DNA of 64,000 nucleotides from an uncultured Alcanivorax sp. (lineage in GTDB: Bacteria > Pseudomonadota > Gammaproteobacteria > Pseudomonadales > Alcanivoracaceae), in assembly GCA_913055795.1 (NCBI GenBank), contig CAJXLA010000003.1, positions 1-64,000 on the forward strand, read 5' to 3'. Each line of letters opens with the position of its first letter. Position 1 is the first letter of the stretch. The position numbers were made by a program, and so were the translations under genes. The notes beneath the pieces were generated by a model that was not told the origin of the DNA, searched no databases, and worked only from the letters and a program-made list of their open reading frames with translations. This document shows, piece by piece, positions 24,002 through 33,211 of the stretch.

Positions 24002-24703
24002 TCAGCACGAAACGGCCTCAACGCCCCGCCCGCCGAGATCGCAGGACAGGCGGTACAGCGAATGACCGCTTTGATGATACTTGCGCTCGAAATCGGTGTC
24101 CGGGTCTTCCGGTGTGAAGGGCTCCGGTTCCGTGGAACGATAACCCGCGCGTTCCAGCGCCAGCGCCATCTCCTCCAGATAGAGCCGCCAGTTGCTGCGC
24201 ACGTCCAGCCAACCGCCCAGCGCCAGCAGATCCGGAAATACGGGATGCCCATGCCAGCGCCGACCCAGATGGGCGGGCTTGGGCCAGGGATTGGGATAGA
24301 GCAGATGATGCTGGTCGAGTGACCAGCCGCAGGCCCGTGCGAGCCGCCAGAAATCCGCGCATTCCGCGCGGAGCAACAGTAGATTGCCGGGCAGCCGGAA
24401 CCGGTGCGAAGCCCGGCTCACCCGCGCGCGGGATTGATCCAGCCCGATCACCAGCGCCCCGGGTTGAGCTTCAGCCAGGCGCACCGACGACAACGCCGTG
24501 CCGCAGCCCGAATCCAGGATCAGCGGCCGCTCGAGCCCGGCCTCCCGACGCCACCGTGCCGCGCATTCAAAGGCCGCGCGATTGTGCTCCGCCACCGGCG
24601 CCCGCCAATGGCGGCCGAGATGACGATCGACCTTGTCCGCCAGACCCGGATGCGGACCGGTCTGGCTGGAAACCGGAACCCGGCTGCCATCATGCACCGG
24701 CAC
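24002..24703 (-). CDS. TrmB-like tRNA (guanine-N7) methyltransferase paralogue
   Basis: This 233-residue SAM-dependent methyltransferase has motif I LDSGCGTALSSVRLA and the TrmB signature region LLYPNPWPKPAHLGRRW, which corresponds to the PDPWPKxRHxKRRL motif of m7G46 enzymes. It diverges from true TrmB in motif I (SGCG rather than the usual E-x-G-x-G), so it may be a paralogue with another tRNA or RNA target. The frame starts with GTG at 24703; an AAGGAG lies 18 bases upstream, further than ideal. It follows glcB after 35 bases. Confidence 0.65.
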   Translation of the reverse strand: MPVHDGSRVPVSSQTGPHPGLADKVDRHLGRHWRAPVAEHNRAAFECAARWRREAGLERPLILDSGCGTALSSVRLAEAQPGALVIGLDQSRARVSRASHRFRLPGNLLLLRAECADFWRLARACGWSLDQHHLLYPNPWPKPAHLGRRWHGHPVFPDLLALGGWLDVRSNWRLYLEEMALALERAGYRSTEPEPFTPEDPDTDFERKYHQSGHSLYRLSCDLGGRGVEAVSC

Positions 24704-24738
24704 GGTCGCTCAAAACTTCAACTCCTTTTTCACCAGGC

Positions 24739-26907
24739 TCAGCCGCCGAAACGCTGCTTGAGCTCCCGGCGCCGCCGGTGGAGCACCGGCTCGGTGTAGC
24801 CGCTGGGCTGTTCACAGCCCTTGAACACCAGATCACAGGCGGCCTGGAAGGCCACACTGTCATCGAAGTTGTCGCTCATGTTGCGGTAGGTGGGATCGCC
24901 CGCGTTCTGCTTGTCGACCACCTCGGCCATGCGTTTCATGGTCTCGGTGACCTGCTGCTCCGAGCAGATGCCGTGATAGAGCCAGTTGGCGATGTGCTGG
25001 CTCGAGATCCGGCAGGTGGCGCGGTCCTCCATCAGGTTGCTGTCCGTGATATCCGGCACCTTGGAGCAACCCACGCCCTGCTCGATCCAGCGCACCACAT
25101 AGCCGAGAATCCCCTGGGCATTGTTGTCCAGCTCCTGCTGGATCTCGTCCGCCGAGAGCTCGCGCTCGAGCAGCGGAATGGTGAGCAGATCATCCAGCGA
25201 GGCGCGGTCGCGCTTTTCGATCTCCGCCTGCACGGCCATGACATCGATCTGGTGATAGTGCATGGCATGGACGGTTGCGGCGGTGGGCGACGGCACCCAG
25301 GCGCAGTTGGCGCCGGCACTGGGGTGGTTGGTCTTGGCTTCCCACATGGCCGTCATTTCGTCCGGCTTGGGCCACATGCCCTTGCCGATCTGGGCCTTGC
25401 CGCGCAGCCCGCATTCCAGGCCGATGTCCACGTTCCAGTTCTCATAGGCCTGGATCCAGGGCTGGGCCTTCATCTCGCCCTTGCGGACCATGGGCCCGGC
25501 TTCCATGGAGGTGTGGATCTCGTCGCCGGTGCGGTCGAGGAAGCCGGTGTTGATGAAAATGGTGCGTTCGCGCGCTTCGCGGATACAGGCCTTGAGGTTG
25601 ACCGTGGTGCGGCGTTCCTCGTCCATGATGCCGATCTTGAGGGTGTTGCGCTCCAGACCCAGGGCGTCTTCGACGCGCGCGAACAGGTTCACGCTGAAGT
25701 TCACTTCCTCCGGGCCATGCATCTTGGGCTTGACGATATAGACCGAGCCCGCGGGGCTGTTGCGAATGCCGCCGGTGCCCTTGAGATCATGAATCGCGGC
25801 GAGACTGGTGATCATGCCATCCAGAATGCCCTCGGGCACTTCCTCGCCCTGATAAAGCACGGCATCGTTGGTCATCAGATGACCCACATTGCGCACCAGC
25901 ATGGTGGAGCGGCCCTGCAGGGCAAACGGTTGCCCGTCGGGAGCGACGTACTCGCGGTCTGGATGCATGGTGCGCGTGAGCGTCTGGCCGCCCTTTTCGA
26001 AACGCTCTTCCAGGTTGCCCTTCATCAGGCCCAGCCAGTTGCGATACACCTCCGCCTTTTCCTCGGCGTCCACGGCAGCGACGGAATCCTCGGCGTCCTG
26101 AATGGTGGTGATCGCCGATTCCAGCACCAGGTCCTTGACGTGCGCCGCGTCATCCCGGCCGATGGGATGCTCGGAGTCGATCTGGATTTCGGCATGCAAG
26201 CCGTTATTGACCAGCAGCACGGCTTCCGGGGCGCCGGCATCGCCACGATAGCCGACAAAGGCAGTCTCGTCTTTCAGACCGCTGGCACCGGAGCCGGTTT
26301 TCACCACCAGCTTGCCATTGTCTACATGGTAAAGGGTGGCATCGCTGTGCGAGCCCTGCGCCAACGGGAAATGCTCATCCAGGAATCCGCGGGCCCAGGC
26401 GATCACCTTCTCGCCGCGTTTGGGATTATAGGCACCGCCCTTCTCCGCACCGTCGGTTTCGGGAATCATGTCCGTGCCATAGAGGGCGTCATAAAGGCTG
26501 CCCCAGCGCGCATTGGCGGCATTCAGGGCAAAGCGGGCATTGCGCACGGGCACCACCAGCTGTGGCCCGGCCACGGTGGCGATCTCCGGGTCCACCTTGT
26601 CCGTGGACACCTGAAAGTCTTCCCCCTCGGGCTGCAGATAGCCGATATCGGTGAGGAACTGCTTGTATTCCTCCAGGTCGATCTTCTGACCGCGGCGCTC
26701 ACGGTGCCAGGCATCGATCTTGTCCTGGATTTCCACGCGCTTTTCCAGCAACTCCCGGTTGCGGGGGCTGAAATCGGCCAGAATGCGCTCCAGTTCGGCC
26801 CAGAAGTGGTCCGCTTCCACGCCCGTGCCGGGGATGATTTCCTGTTCCACCACCTGGTGCAGCTCGGGGGCGATTTCCAGGGCCCCTTTCTGAATACGAT
26901 CGCTCAT
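24739..26907 (-). CDS. glcB: Malate synthase G
   Basis: GlcB condenses glyoxylate with acetyl-CoA to malate, in glycolate use and the glyoxylate bypass. The 722-residue length is exactly that of form G. Visible family blocks are [11 protein letters not shown], the [23 protein letters not shown] region, [12 protein letters not shown], and [14 protein letters not shown] with the conserved Cys. I begin at ATG 26907 ([11 protein letters not shown]), behind GAGGGCAAGG; the ORF-track start adds 15 residues. The gene stands apart from aceA, which is not seen here. With acetyl-CoA coming from leucine and acyl-CoA breakdown (29 and 52-59 kb), it would support growth on those substrates. Confidence 0.97.
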   Translation of the reverse strand: MSDRIQKGALEIAPELHQVVEQEIIPGTGVEADHFWAELERILADFSPRNRELLEKRVEIQDKIDAWHRERRGQKIDLEEYKQFLTDIGYLQPEGEDFQVSTDKVDPEIATVAGPQLVVPVRNARFALNAANARWGSLYDALYGTDMIPETDGAEKGGAYNPKRGEKVIAWARGFLDEHFPLAQGSHSDATLYHVDNGKLVVKTGSGASGLKDETAFVGYRGDAGAPEAVLLVNNGLHAEIQIDSEHPIGRDDAAHVKDLVLESAITTIQDAEDSVAAVDAEEKAEVYRNWLGLMKGNLEERFEKGGQTLTRTMHPDREYVAPDGQPFALQGRSTMLVRNVGHLMTNDAVLYQGEEVPEGILDGMITSLAAIHDLKGTGGIRNSPAGSVYIVKPKMHGPEEVNFSVNLFARVEDALGLERNTLKIGIMDEERRTTVNLKACIREARERTIFINTGFLDRTGDEIHTSMEAGPMVRKGEMKAQPWIQAYENWNVDIGLECGLRGKAQIGKGMWPKPDEMTAMWEAKTNHPSAGANCAWVPSPTAATVHAMHYHQIDVMAVQAEIEKRDRASLDDLLTIPLLERELSADEIQQELDNNAQGILGYVVRWIEQGVGCSKVPDITDSNLMEDRATCRISSQHIANWLYHGICSEQQVTETMKRMAEVVDKQNAGDPTYRNMSDNFDDSVAFQAACDLVFKGCEQPSGYTEPVLHRRRRELKQRFGG

Positions 26908-27022
26908 AATGCCTTGCCCTCGTTTGCCACGATTCAGGGGATGCGCCTGCATCCGCGAGCGCGGATTCTAGCGCAAACGGCGGCCCGGTTCATGGGGCCG
27001 GCGAGACCGGCGGGTCAGGGTA

Positions 27023-27097
27023 ACAGGCTGTTGGCAGTCCCCTTGCGCACTCAGGCTTTCAGGCTGAGTACGCAAGGGGTTGTTCAACGGCCTGTAA
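27023..27097. repeat. Large imperfect palindrome over the ttcA 3' end
   Basis: The arms ACAGGCTGTTG...CCCCTTGCGCACTCAG and CTGAGTACGCAAGGGG...CAACGGCCTGT pair over about 30 bases with a short GCTTTCAGG centre. The right arm covers the ttcA stop codon. Each arm is a version of the motif at the cysG stop (1869-1892), so this is two copies in head-to-head orientation. It could fold as a terminator for ttcA but has no T run. Confidence 0.65.
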
Positions 27098-27944
27098 GGT
27101 TGACCACATTCAGGCGGTCGTCGGCCGGTGGGGTGTCCACCTCCACGCCCGCTTCCAGCCCGGCGAAATCAAACAGCTCCGGGTCCGCCAGCTGGGACGG
27201 AGCCACATTCTGCATGGCCTTGAAGATCGACTCCACGCGGCCCGGATACTGGCGGTCCCAGTCATTGAGCATGGCCTTGACCGCCTGGCGCTGGAGGTTT
27301 TCCTGGGAGCCGCACAGGTTGCAGGGAATGATGGGAAACTCTTTCCATTCGGCAAATTCGGCAATGTCCTTCTCGCGCGAATAGGCCAACGGCCGGATGA
27401 CGATATTCTTGTCGTCGTCGCTGCGCAGCTTGGGGGGCATGGCCTTCATCTTGCCGTTGAAAAACATGTTCAGAAACAGCGTCTCGACCATGTCGTCGCG
27501 GTGGTGCCCCAATGCCACCTTGGTGGCCCCGATCTCGCGGGCGAAGCTGTAGAGATTGCCCCGGCGCAGGCGCGAGCACAGCGCGCACATGGTTTTGCCT
27601 TCCGGCACCTTCTCCTTGACGATCGAATAGGTGTCGCGCTCGAGGATGTAATAGGGAACGCCCTGCTCTTCCAGATACTCCGGCAGCACATGCTCGGGGA
27701 AATCCGGCTGTTTCTGGTCAAGGTTCACCGCGATCAGTTCAAAACGCACGGGCGCGTTGTGCTGGAGATTGCGCAGGATCTCCAGCATGGTATAGGAGTC
27801 CTTGCCGCCGGACAGGCACACCATGATCTTGTCGCCGTCCTGAATCATGTCGAAATCGGCGATGGCCTTGCCCGTCTCGCGACGCAACTTCTTCTGCAGC
27901 TTGTTGAAGCGGAGCTTGTCCTTGTGTTCGGCGGTAGCACTCAT
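27084..27944 (-). CDS. ttcA: tRNA 2-thiocytidine synthetase TtcA
   Basis: TtcA makes 2-thiocytidine at position 32 of some tRNAs using ATP and a [4Fe-4S] cluster. The 286-residue protein has the PP-loop [11 protein letters not shown], the CxxC pair [10 protein letters not shown], the third cluster Cys in IPCNLCGSQ and the adenylation block [13 protein letters not shown] start at ATG 27944 ([10 protein letters not shown]), whose A is the last base of the upstream SDR stop (TGATG); the ORF-track start adds 16 residues. Coupling to the SDR is probably incidental. Confidence 0.96.
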   Translation of the reverse strand: MSATAEHKDKLRFNKLQKKLRRETGKAIADFDMIQDGDKIMVCLSGGKDSYTMLEILRNLQHNAPVRFELIAVNLDQKQPDFPEHVLPEYLEEQGVPYYILERDTYSIVKEKVPEGKTMCALCSRLRRGNLYSFAREIGATKVALGHHRDDMVETLFLNMFFNGKMKAMPPKLRSDDDKNIVIRPLAYSREKDIAEFAEWKEFPIIPCNLCGSQENLQRQAVKAMLNDWDRQYPGRVESIFKAMQNVAPSQLADPELFDFAGLEAGVEVDTPPADDRLNVVNLTGR

Positions 27945-28735
27945 CAGGTTACTTGTACGCGGCGGATCAGTTTGCGGAAAAGCGCCGGGCACCAGCGATG
28001 CAGATAGAGCCCGGCGCGCTCACGGCCGGCAATGATAACCTGCTCGCGCTCGCGCTGCACAGCGCGAACCAACCGGTGGGCACAATCTTCCGGCGCCATG
28101 CCCGCCTCCTGAGCGGTATCCATATGGCCCTGGCTGGCGCCATCCCCGGTCAGTGCATGCAGGGGCAGCTCCGTGCGGATGAAACCGGGCATGGCCAGCA
28201 GCACCCGGATGCCCCGGTCATGCTCCTCGGCACGCAGGGCGTCAAACCAGCCGTGCAGCGCATGCTTGCTGGCCGCATAGGCAGAACGCAGGGGCGTGCT
28301 CAGTTCGCCCACCAGGCTGGTAACCACGACCACCATGCCCCCGCCACGCTCAACCATGCCCGGCAGAACCGCCTTGCTCAGCGCCAGGGTGCCGAAAAAA
28401 TTGATATCCATCAGGCGCCGGTCCACGGACAGATCGGTGTCGCGCACCAGCGACCGCTGGCTCACACCGCCATTGTTGATCAGGATATCCACACCGCCGG
28501 TGGCAGCCGTGACCTCGTCCACCAGTCCCGGGAAGGTTTCCGGCCGGGTCAAATCCAGCGGCACCACCTGATGGCGTTCTGCGTGATCCAGGCCGGCCCG
28601 GACCCGCTCTAGTTCATCCCCTCGCCGGGCGGAGAGCACCAGGCGCGCGCCCCGACCAGCCAGTTCGCGTGCCACGGCTTCTCCGATGCCGCTGGAAGCA
28701 CCGGTGATCCAGACGGTCTTGTCACGCAATTCCAT
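27944..28735 (-). CDS. Short-chain dehydrogenase/reductase
   Basis: This is a classical SDR of 263 residues. It has the cofactor turn TGASSGIG at 11-18, a DLT motif, NNGG near 88, the catalytic Ser in TSLVGELS and YAASK with Tyr and Lys. The C-terminal third (after 210) is longer than the shortest SDRs and contains a basic tail, as in the DHRS7-like or YqjQ-like group that acts on lipid-like ketones or alcohols. Substrate cannot be told from the sequence. It is followed directly by ttcA. Confidence 0.85.
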   Translation of the reverse strand: MELRDKTVWITGASSGIGEAVARELAGRGARLVLSARRGDELERVRAGLDHAERHQVVPLDLTRPETFPGLVDEVTAATGGVDILINNGGVSQRSLVRDTDLSVDRRLMDINFFGTLALSKAVLPGMVERGGGMVVVVTSLVGELSTPLRSAYAASKHALHGWFDALRAEEHDRGIRVLLAMPGFIRTELPLHALTGDGASQGHMDTAQEAGMAPEDCAHRLVRAVQREREQVIIAGRERAGLYLHRWCPALFRKLIRRVQVT

Positions 28736-28917
28736 GAGCTGGCCCCTGAAATTATTTGGCCGGAATCATCTCCTGACGGCTCCAGACTGTAAACCCGTCA
28801 CAGGGGCCAATCTCCGATCCCACCACAAAGGAAACAGGATAAGGCTGACAAATCTGTTGGGAAGATTCCCCAAAAGGGTTTCCATCAAAACCGCGTGGGA
28901 GGAAACCCGGCCCGATT

Positions 28918-28996
28918 TTAAAAACCACAGAGAACACAGAGATCACAGAGCCCGATTTTTCAATCTCTGTGCTCTCTGTGATCTCTGTGGTTTTAA
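28918..28996. repeat. Palindromic ACAGAG-rich repeat upstream of the SDR gene
   Basis: The arms TTAAAAACCACAGAG... and ...CTCTGTGGTTTTAA are near-perfect complements over about 30 bases around a 14-base centre (CCCGATTTTTCAAT). Each arm is itself built from repeats of ACAGAGATC/ACAGAGAAC. It fills part of the 279-base gap between two minus-strand genes. The rest of the gap (28736-28917) shows nothing I can name. The same word family occurs in many unrelated proteobacterial genomes from memory, usually in gaps. Confidence 0.75.
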
Positions 28997-29014
28997 TCAA
29001 GAGCGAAGCTGGCC

Positions 29015-30208
29015 CTACTTCAGCTCGCTGGACGACAGCCCCAGCTGCTGACGGGCCACGATCAGCTGCTGGATCTGCTGGGTGCCTTCGAAGATGTCGA
29101 TGATCTTGGAATCGCGCGCGAGCTTCTCGAGCAGCTGTTCCTCGCTATAGCCCGCCTCGCCGCACAGCTCCACACACTTGAGCGTGATCGCGTTGCCCGT
29201 TCGCCCGGCCTTGGCCTTGCACATGGACGCTTCCTTCGAGTTTGCCTGGCCGTTATCGGCCATCCAGGCGGCCTTCCAGGTCATCAGGCGGGCCGCATCC
29301 AGATCCGCCTCCATGCGATAAATCTCCGCTTCCAGCGCCGAGCTGTTATAAAGTGATTTCGAGAAATCGGCCGCAACCCCTTCTTTTTCCAGGATTTCCC
29401 GGGTCATCTCCAGTGCCGCGCGGGCCACGCCCAGTGCCATGGCCGCCACCTGGGGCCGCGTATTGTCGAAGGTCTGCATGACCCCGCCGAAGGCCTTCTT
29501 GCGCTCTTCCTCGGTCTGCGCGATCTCGGGCGAGCCCAGGATATGGTCGTAGGGAATGCGGCATTCAATCAGGGAGAAAGCGGCCGTATCGGATACGCGC
29601 AGGCCCATCTTGTCCTCCACGCGCACCAGCTTCATGCCCGGGTTGTCGCGCGGCACGATAAAGGACTTGATGGCCGCCTTGCCCTGGCTCTTGTCCAGGG
29701 TGGCCCAGATCACCACGGCATCGCAGCGCTGGCCCGCCGTGCAGTAGATCTTCTCGCCGTTGAGCACCCATTCGTCGCCGTCGAGCCGCGCCGTGGTCTG
29801 CACGGCCGCCGAATCGGAACCCGCTTCCGGCTCGGTAATGGCCATGGCGCAGTAGAGCGAGCCGAACTTTTCCTTCTGCTCCGGCGTACCCACGGCCTGG
29901 ACGGCGGCATTGCCCAGGCCCTGGCCGGGAATGGACAGCATCAGGCCCACATCCCCCCAGCACATTTCCTCCACCGAGACGATGCCCTGGAGATTGGCGC
30001 CGTTTTTCACTTCATCGCCGCCGGACTTCTTGCCGTCGCCGCCCCGCATGCCCGCAGCCATCTGTCCAACAGGGTGCAACTCCTCAGGCGTGTCACAGTG
30101 CTCGATGCGGTCGTATTTGCGCGAAATGGGCCGGAAAACGGACTCCGCCAGCTGATGGGTCATCTGCCGCGTGTTCTGCAGCTTTTGCGGCAATTCCAGA
30201 TTGATCAT
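29015..30208 (-). CDS. Acyl-CoA dehydrogenase
   Basis: The 397-residue flavoprotein carries out the first, alpha,beta-desaturating step of acyl-CoA breakdown and passes electrons to ETF. FAD and substrate blocks are visible: AITEPEAGSDSAAVQTTA, YCTAGQRCDAVVIWA, and the catalytic Glu in the C-terminal IFEGTQQIQQL. Between 50 and 75 a Gly/Lys/Asp-rich insert (MRGGDGKKSGGDEVKNG) replaces the usual continuous helix, as in a known subgroup. It lies 12 bases after the second dehydrogenase gene, so the two are co-transcribed and may form a hetero-oligomer or act on related chain lengths. The substrate is unknown. Confidence 0.9.
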   Translation of the reverse strand: MINLELPQKLQNTRQMTHQLAESVFRPISRKYDRIEHCDTPEELHPVGQMAAGMRGGDGKKSGGDEVKNGANLQGIVSVEEMCWGDVGLMLSIPGQGLGNAAVQAVGTPEQKEKFGSLYCAMAITEPEAGSDSAAVQTTARLDGDEWVLNGEKIYCTAGQRCDAVVIWATLDKSQGKAAIKSFIVPRDNPGMKLVRVEDKMGLRVSDTAAFSLIECRIPYDHILGSPEIAQTEEERKKAFGGVMQTFDNTRPQVAAMALGVARAALEMTREILEKEGVAADFSKSLYNSSALEAEIYRMEADLDAARLMTWKAAWMADNGQANSKEASMCKAKAGRTGNAITLKCVELCGEAGYSEEQLLEKLARDSKIIDIFEGTQQIQQLIVARQQLGLSSSELK

Positions 30209-30220
30209 GCTCTATCTCCC

Positions 30221-31321
30221 TCAGACGACGGCCGTGCCTTCCAGAAGGCCCACGGAGCGCAGATTCCGGTACCACAGTTCCACCGGGTTATCCCGGATGA
30301 AACCGTGTCCGCCCATAAGCTGAACACCATTCGTGCCGATTTCCATGGCTTTCTCGGCACAACATACACGGGCCAGATAGGCCTCGCGGTGAAAATCCAG
30401 CCCCTGTTCGGCGCGGCTGGCGGCACGCCAGGTCAGTAATCGCATGGCCTCGAGTTCGATGTTGATGTTCGCCACCATGAAGGCCACGGATTGACGATAG
30501 GCAATGGGCTCGCCGAAGGCCTTGCGGTCCTTGACCCAGGGGGTGACATAGTCGAGCACGCCCTGGCACGACCCCACGGCCAGGGCACAGGTGCCGATGC
30601 GGGCCAGATCCACCAGCCGCTGCAGATTAAAGTGCGGCAGACGATGATCTTCCGGCACGGTCACGCCATCCAGCCGGACCGTCGCCGTTTCCATGGCGCG
30701 CAGGCCCATATAGGACTGCTCTTCGGCGCTGAGTCCGGCACTGCCCTGCTCCACCACAAAGGCCGCCGGGCCCTCGCCTTCGAGATGGGCGACCACCAGC
30801 ATCTGCTCGGCCGAGGCGCCCAGGGGCACGAGCCGTTTTTCGCCCTCGATCTGATAGCCGTCGCCGGTCTTGCGGGCCCGGGTGCGCAATTGCGACGGCT
30901 CGAAGGTGGCCGTGCCTTCCATCAGCGCCACGGTGGCCGGAACGAATTCCTCGCGGGCCAGCGGTTCCAGAAAACGCCGTTGCTGTTCTTCCGTGCCGAA
31001 ATCCAGCACCGCGTTCACAAAGGCCCGGGGTGTGACCATGGCCAGCGCCAGGGAAAAATCGCCCCAGGCCAGATCCTCGATGTTGAGCATGTTGGCCAGG
31101 GGCGAACGTTCCATGCCGGCGCCACCGGCGGCCTCCGGAATGGGCAACAGGGTCAGGCCCAGTTCGGCCGCGCGTCCGAGAAAGTCGGACGGCAGCGCGC
31201 CCGCTTCGTCCGCATCCCGGGCCTGTTCGCGCAACACATCCCGGGCATAGCGCTGCATGCTCTCGCGCGTAATGCGCTGTTCCTCGGTCAGTGACAGATC
31301 AAAGGGTGTGTCCTGATCCAT
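30221..31321 (-). CDS. Acyl-CoA dehydrogenase, second of the pair
   Basis: This 366-residue acyl-CoA dehydrogenase homologue is the first gene of the operon. I start it at ATG 31321 (MDQDTPFDLSLTEEQ), with GGAG nine bases upstream; the ORF-track start adds 78 residues of promoter DNA. The N-terminal helical domain is normal, but the FAD-binding middle (MEGTATFEPSQLRTRA, QIEGEKRLVPLGAS) is diverged from the standard ITEPxxGSD and WITN motifs, and the chain ends immediately after the catalytic segment (LLEGTAVV). It may therefore be a partner subunit to the neighbouring dehydrogenase rather than an independent enzyme; that is inference. Confidence 0.85.
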   Translation of the reverse strand: MDQDTPFDLSLTEEQRITRESMQRYARDVLREQARDADEAGALPSDFLGRAAELGLTLLPIPEAAGGAGMERSPLANMLNIEDLAWGDFSLALAMVTPRAFVNAVLDFGTEEQQRRFLEPLAREEFVPATVALMEGTATFEPSQLRTRARKTGDGYQIEGEKRLVPLGASAEQMLVVAHLEGEGPAAFVVEQGSAGLSAEEQSYMGLRAMETATVRLDGVTVPEDHRLPHFNLQRLVDLARIGTCALAVGSCQGVLDYVTPWVKDRKAFGEPIAYRQSVAFMVANINIELEAMRLLTWRAASRAEQGLDFHREAYLARVCCAEKAMEIGTNGVQLMGGHGFIRDNPVELWYRNLRSVGLLEGTAVV

Positions 31322-31469
31322 GAAGGGGTCTCCACCTGGTGGCGGCGCTTGCCGATTAAACGCTCGTTTGATTTTAGTGATACTGACACAGCCCCTGCTG
31401 GCCCTCAAGTCCACCGCTGGTGTCTTTGCTGCCGCTGGCACAAGGCGTGTAGCGTTCCATACTGTACTG

Positions 31470-32588
31470 ATGCCACGGATGCAATGCGGTTTCACGCAAC
31501 GTCTCACGCCCCGGGATGATGACGCCACGGCGCTGCGCTTGCGCCGCCTCTTCATGGCGATCTATTCCTATCTTTTCGTCTGGGCCGGCACGGCGGCCGG
31601 TGTCCGACTGAATCTGTTTGCCGCGGACACCCCTCATCTGTATCTGTTCGGTGGCATATTGACCCTCAATGGAGTCTTCCTGGCCCTGATCCGTAGTGGC
31701 TACAGCAAGCGCTGGCGCGATCCGTCCCTGACCCTGGCCCAAATGGTGGCGGGTATTGTCCTGACCACGATTCTGATCCACTACAGCCGGGAACTGCAGG
31801 GCGCGCTGCTCACCATCTATTTCATGGTCATGCTTTTCGGCGTTTTCACCCTGTCCCGGCTGCAGATGATGCTGATGTCGCTGGTGGTGCTCATCTGCTA
31901 CCTCGGCATGGTGTTCTATGAATGGTATCTCGCACCCCGGGAATTGCTGACCGGAGCCACGCTGGGCCGGTTCGCGATTCTGGCACTGGGGCTGATCTGG
32001 TTCGTCTATGTGGGCGGACATATCAGCAACCTGCGCGCACGCGTGCGCCGTCAACGCGCGGATCTGGAAGAGCTGGCCATCCGGGATCCGCTCACGCGGC
32101 TCTACAACCGCCGCTATTTCGATGAACGCCTGGAGGAGGAGCTCGCGCGCCTGCGTCGGGGACAACACCACTTTTTCATCGGCATGGTCGATCTGGACCA
32201 TTTCAAGGAAATCAATGACACACACGGACACGGGGCGGGCGATGCAATCCTGTGCCTCTTCGCCGACTGCGCCCGCAACTTCTTGCGTGAATCCGATCTG
32301 CTGGCGCGGTACGGCGGCGAGGAATTCGTAGTGCTGTTTCCCCGGGGCGAACAGCCGGATATCGAGGGCGTAGCCGAGCGGCTGCGCCTCGCCTTTGCTG
32401 AACAATCGCCCCGCGCAACACCTGATGGTACGCCAGTCACGCTTTGCGTCGGCCTGTCCGCCGGCCACCCGGACGACAGCGTCAACACCGTCATCGAGCG
32501 CGCCGATCAGGCGCTCTACCAGGCAAAGTCAGCGGGCCGGAACCGCGTCATCTTCCATCCCGAGGATGCCGTCAAGGTGAACAGGTAA
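31470..32588 (+). CDS. Membrane-bound diguanylate cyclase
   Basis: The protein makes c-di-GMP. After about 25 residues there are six hydrophobic helices (roughly 30-195) with no periplasmic sensor loop of note, resembling the MASE-type integral sensors, then a short coiled linker (RARVRRQRADLEELA) and a GGDEF domain. The active site reads GGEEF, an active variant, and an RxxD inhibitory site (RESD) sits exactly five residues before it. DPLTRLYNRRYF and the D-x-D-x-FKxIND motif are intact. The ATG at 31470 is my choice; the ATG at 31479 is also possible. It is divergent from the acyl-CoA dehydrogenase operon. Confidence 0.92.
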   Translation: MPRMQCGFTQRLTPRDDDATALRLRRLFMAIYSYLFVWAGTAAGVRLNLFAADTPHLYLFGGILTLNGVFLALIRSGYSKRWRDPSLTLAQMVAGIVLTTILIHYSRELQGALLTIYFMVMLFGVFTLSRLQMMLMSLVVLICYLGMVFYEWYLAPRELLTGATLGRFAILALGLIWFVYVGGHISNLRARVRRQRADLEELAIRDPLTRLYNRRYFDERLEEELARLRRGQHHFFIGMVDLDHFKEINDTHGHGAGDAILCLFADCARNFLRESDLLARYGGEEFVVLFPRGEQPDIEGVAERLRLAFAEQSPRATPDGTPVTLCVGLSAGHPDDSVNTVIERADQALYQAKSAGRNRVIFHPEDAVKVNR

Positions 32589-32649
32589 AACGCATGCCCT
32601 TGCACCGGGCCAACTGCTACCATGACACACCCACCGTAATGAGGCTGCC

Positions 32650-33186
32650 ATGACCGTGCCCGACACCGCCGCCGGTTTCGACCGTCTTCGTGAAGAGCTT
32701 CAGGATGACGAACGCTTTTTCACCCCCGTGGAAGCCCACGGGCTGCTGTGTGCCATGGCCGTGCATCCGGACCCGCCCGAGGACTGGCCCGAACAAATCG
32801 CCGCGGAATCGGTGACCGTGCCACCGGAGCTCATCGAGCTGCTTCGGAATGAACGCGAACGCCTGGCCGCACGCCTGGGTGGCGGCGACGGGGTTCAGTT
32901 ACCCTGCCGCCTGGACCCGCACGAGGATAACGAAGGTCGGGATCTGGCGAGCTGGTGCATCGGCTTCATGGCGGGCGTGCTTGCGAGCCGTGACGACTGG
33001 CCGGACGCCGAAGAGGAAGGTGCGGAGCGCTTGCTGCCCTTTGTCCTGATCTCCGGATTGGACGATGATCCGGAGCTGGATGAACTCTGGCAACAGGAGC
33101 AGCTGGTCCGCCAGATGGCGTCTTCCATTCCCGCGCTGGTGGATGAGCTGTTCCTGTCCATGCGGGGACTGGAGGAAGCGGAATAA
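32650..33186 (+). CDS. UPF0149 family protein (YecA/YgfB-like)
   Basis: The 178-residue acidic protein belongs to the UPF0149 family: an all-helical fold with an N-terminal TPVEAHGLLCAMAV, the central CIGFMAGVLAS (the family's WCxGFLxGL block), and a final helix LVDELFLSMRGLEE. The role is unknown; some members regulate transcription elongation or carry a SEC-C tail, which is absent here. It is 61 bases downstream of the diguanylate cyclase on the same strand and converges on the next gene. Confidence 0.85.
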   Translation: MTVPDTAAGFDRLREELQDDERFFTPVEAHGLLCAMAVHPDPPEDWPEQIAAESVTVPPELIELLRNERERLAARLGGGDGVQLPCRLDPHEDNEGRDLASWCIGFMAGVLASRDDWPDAEEEGAERLLPFVLISGLDDDPELDELWQQEQLVRQMASSIPALVDELFLSMRGLEEAE

Positions 33187-33211
33187 GCCTCGCTGCCGGC
33201 AACACCCCGGG

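Noticed and set aside
24319-27384. 1021-residue plus-strand ORF, the longest in the track
   Set aside because: It is antisense to glcB and the TrmB-like gene, both strongly conserved; it has no domain and a composition typical of a GC-rich shadow frame (His/Gly/Leu-rich).
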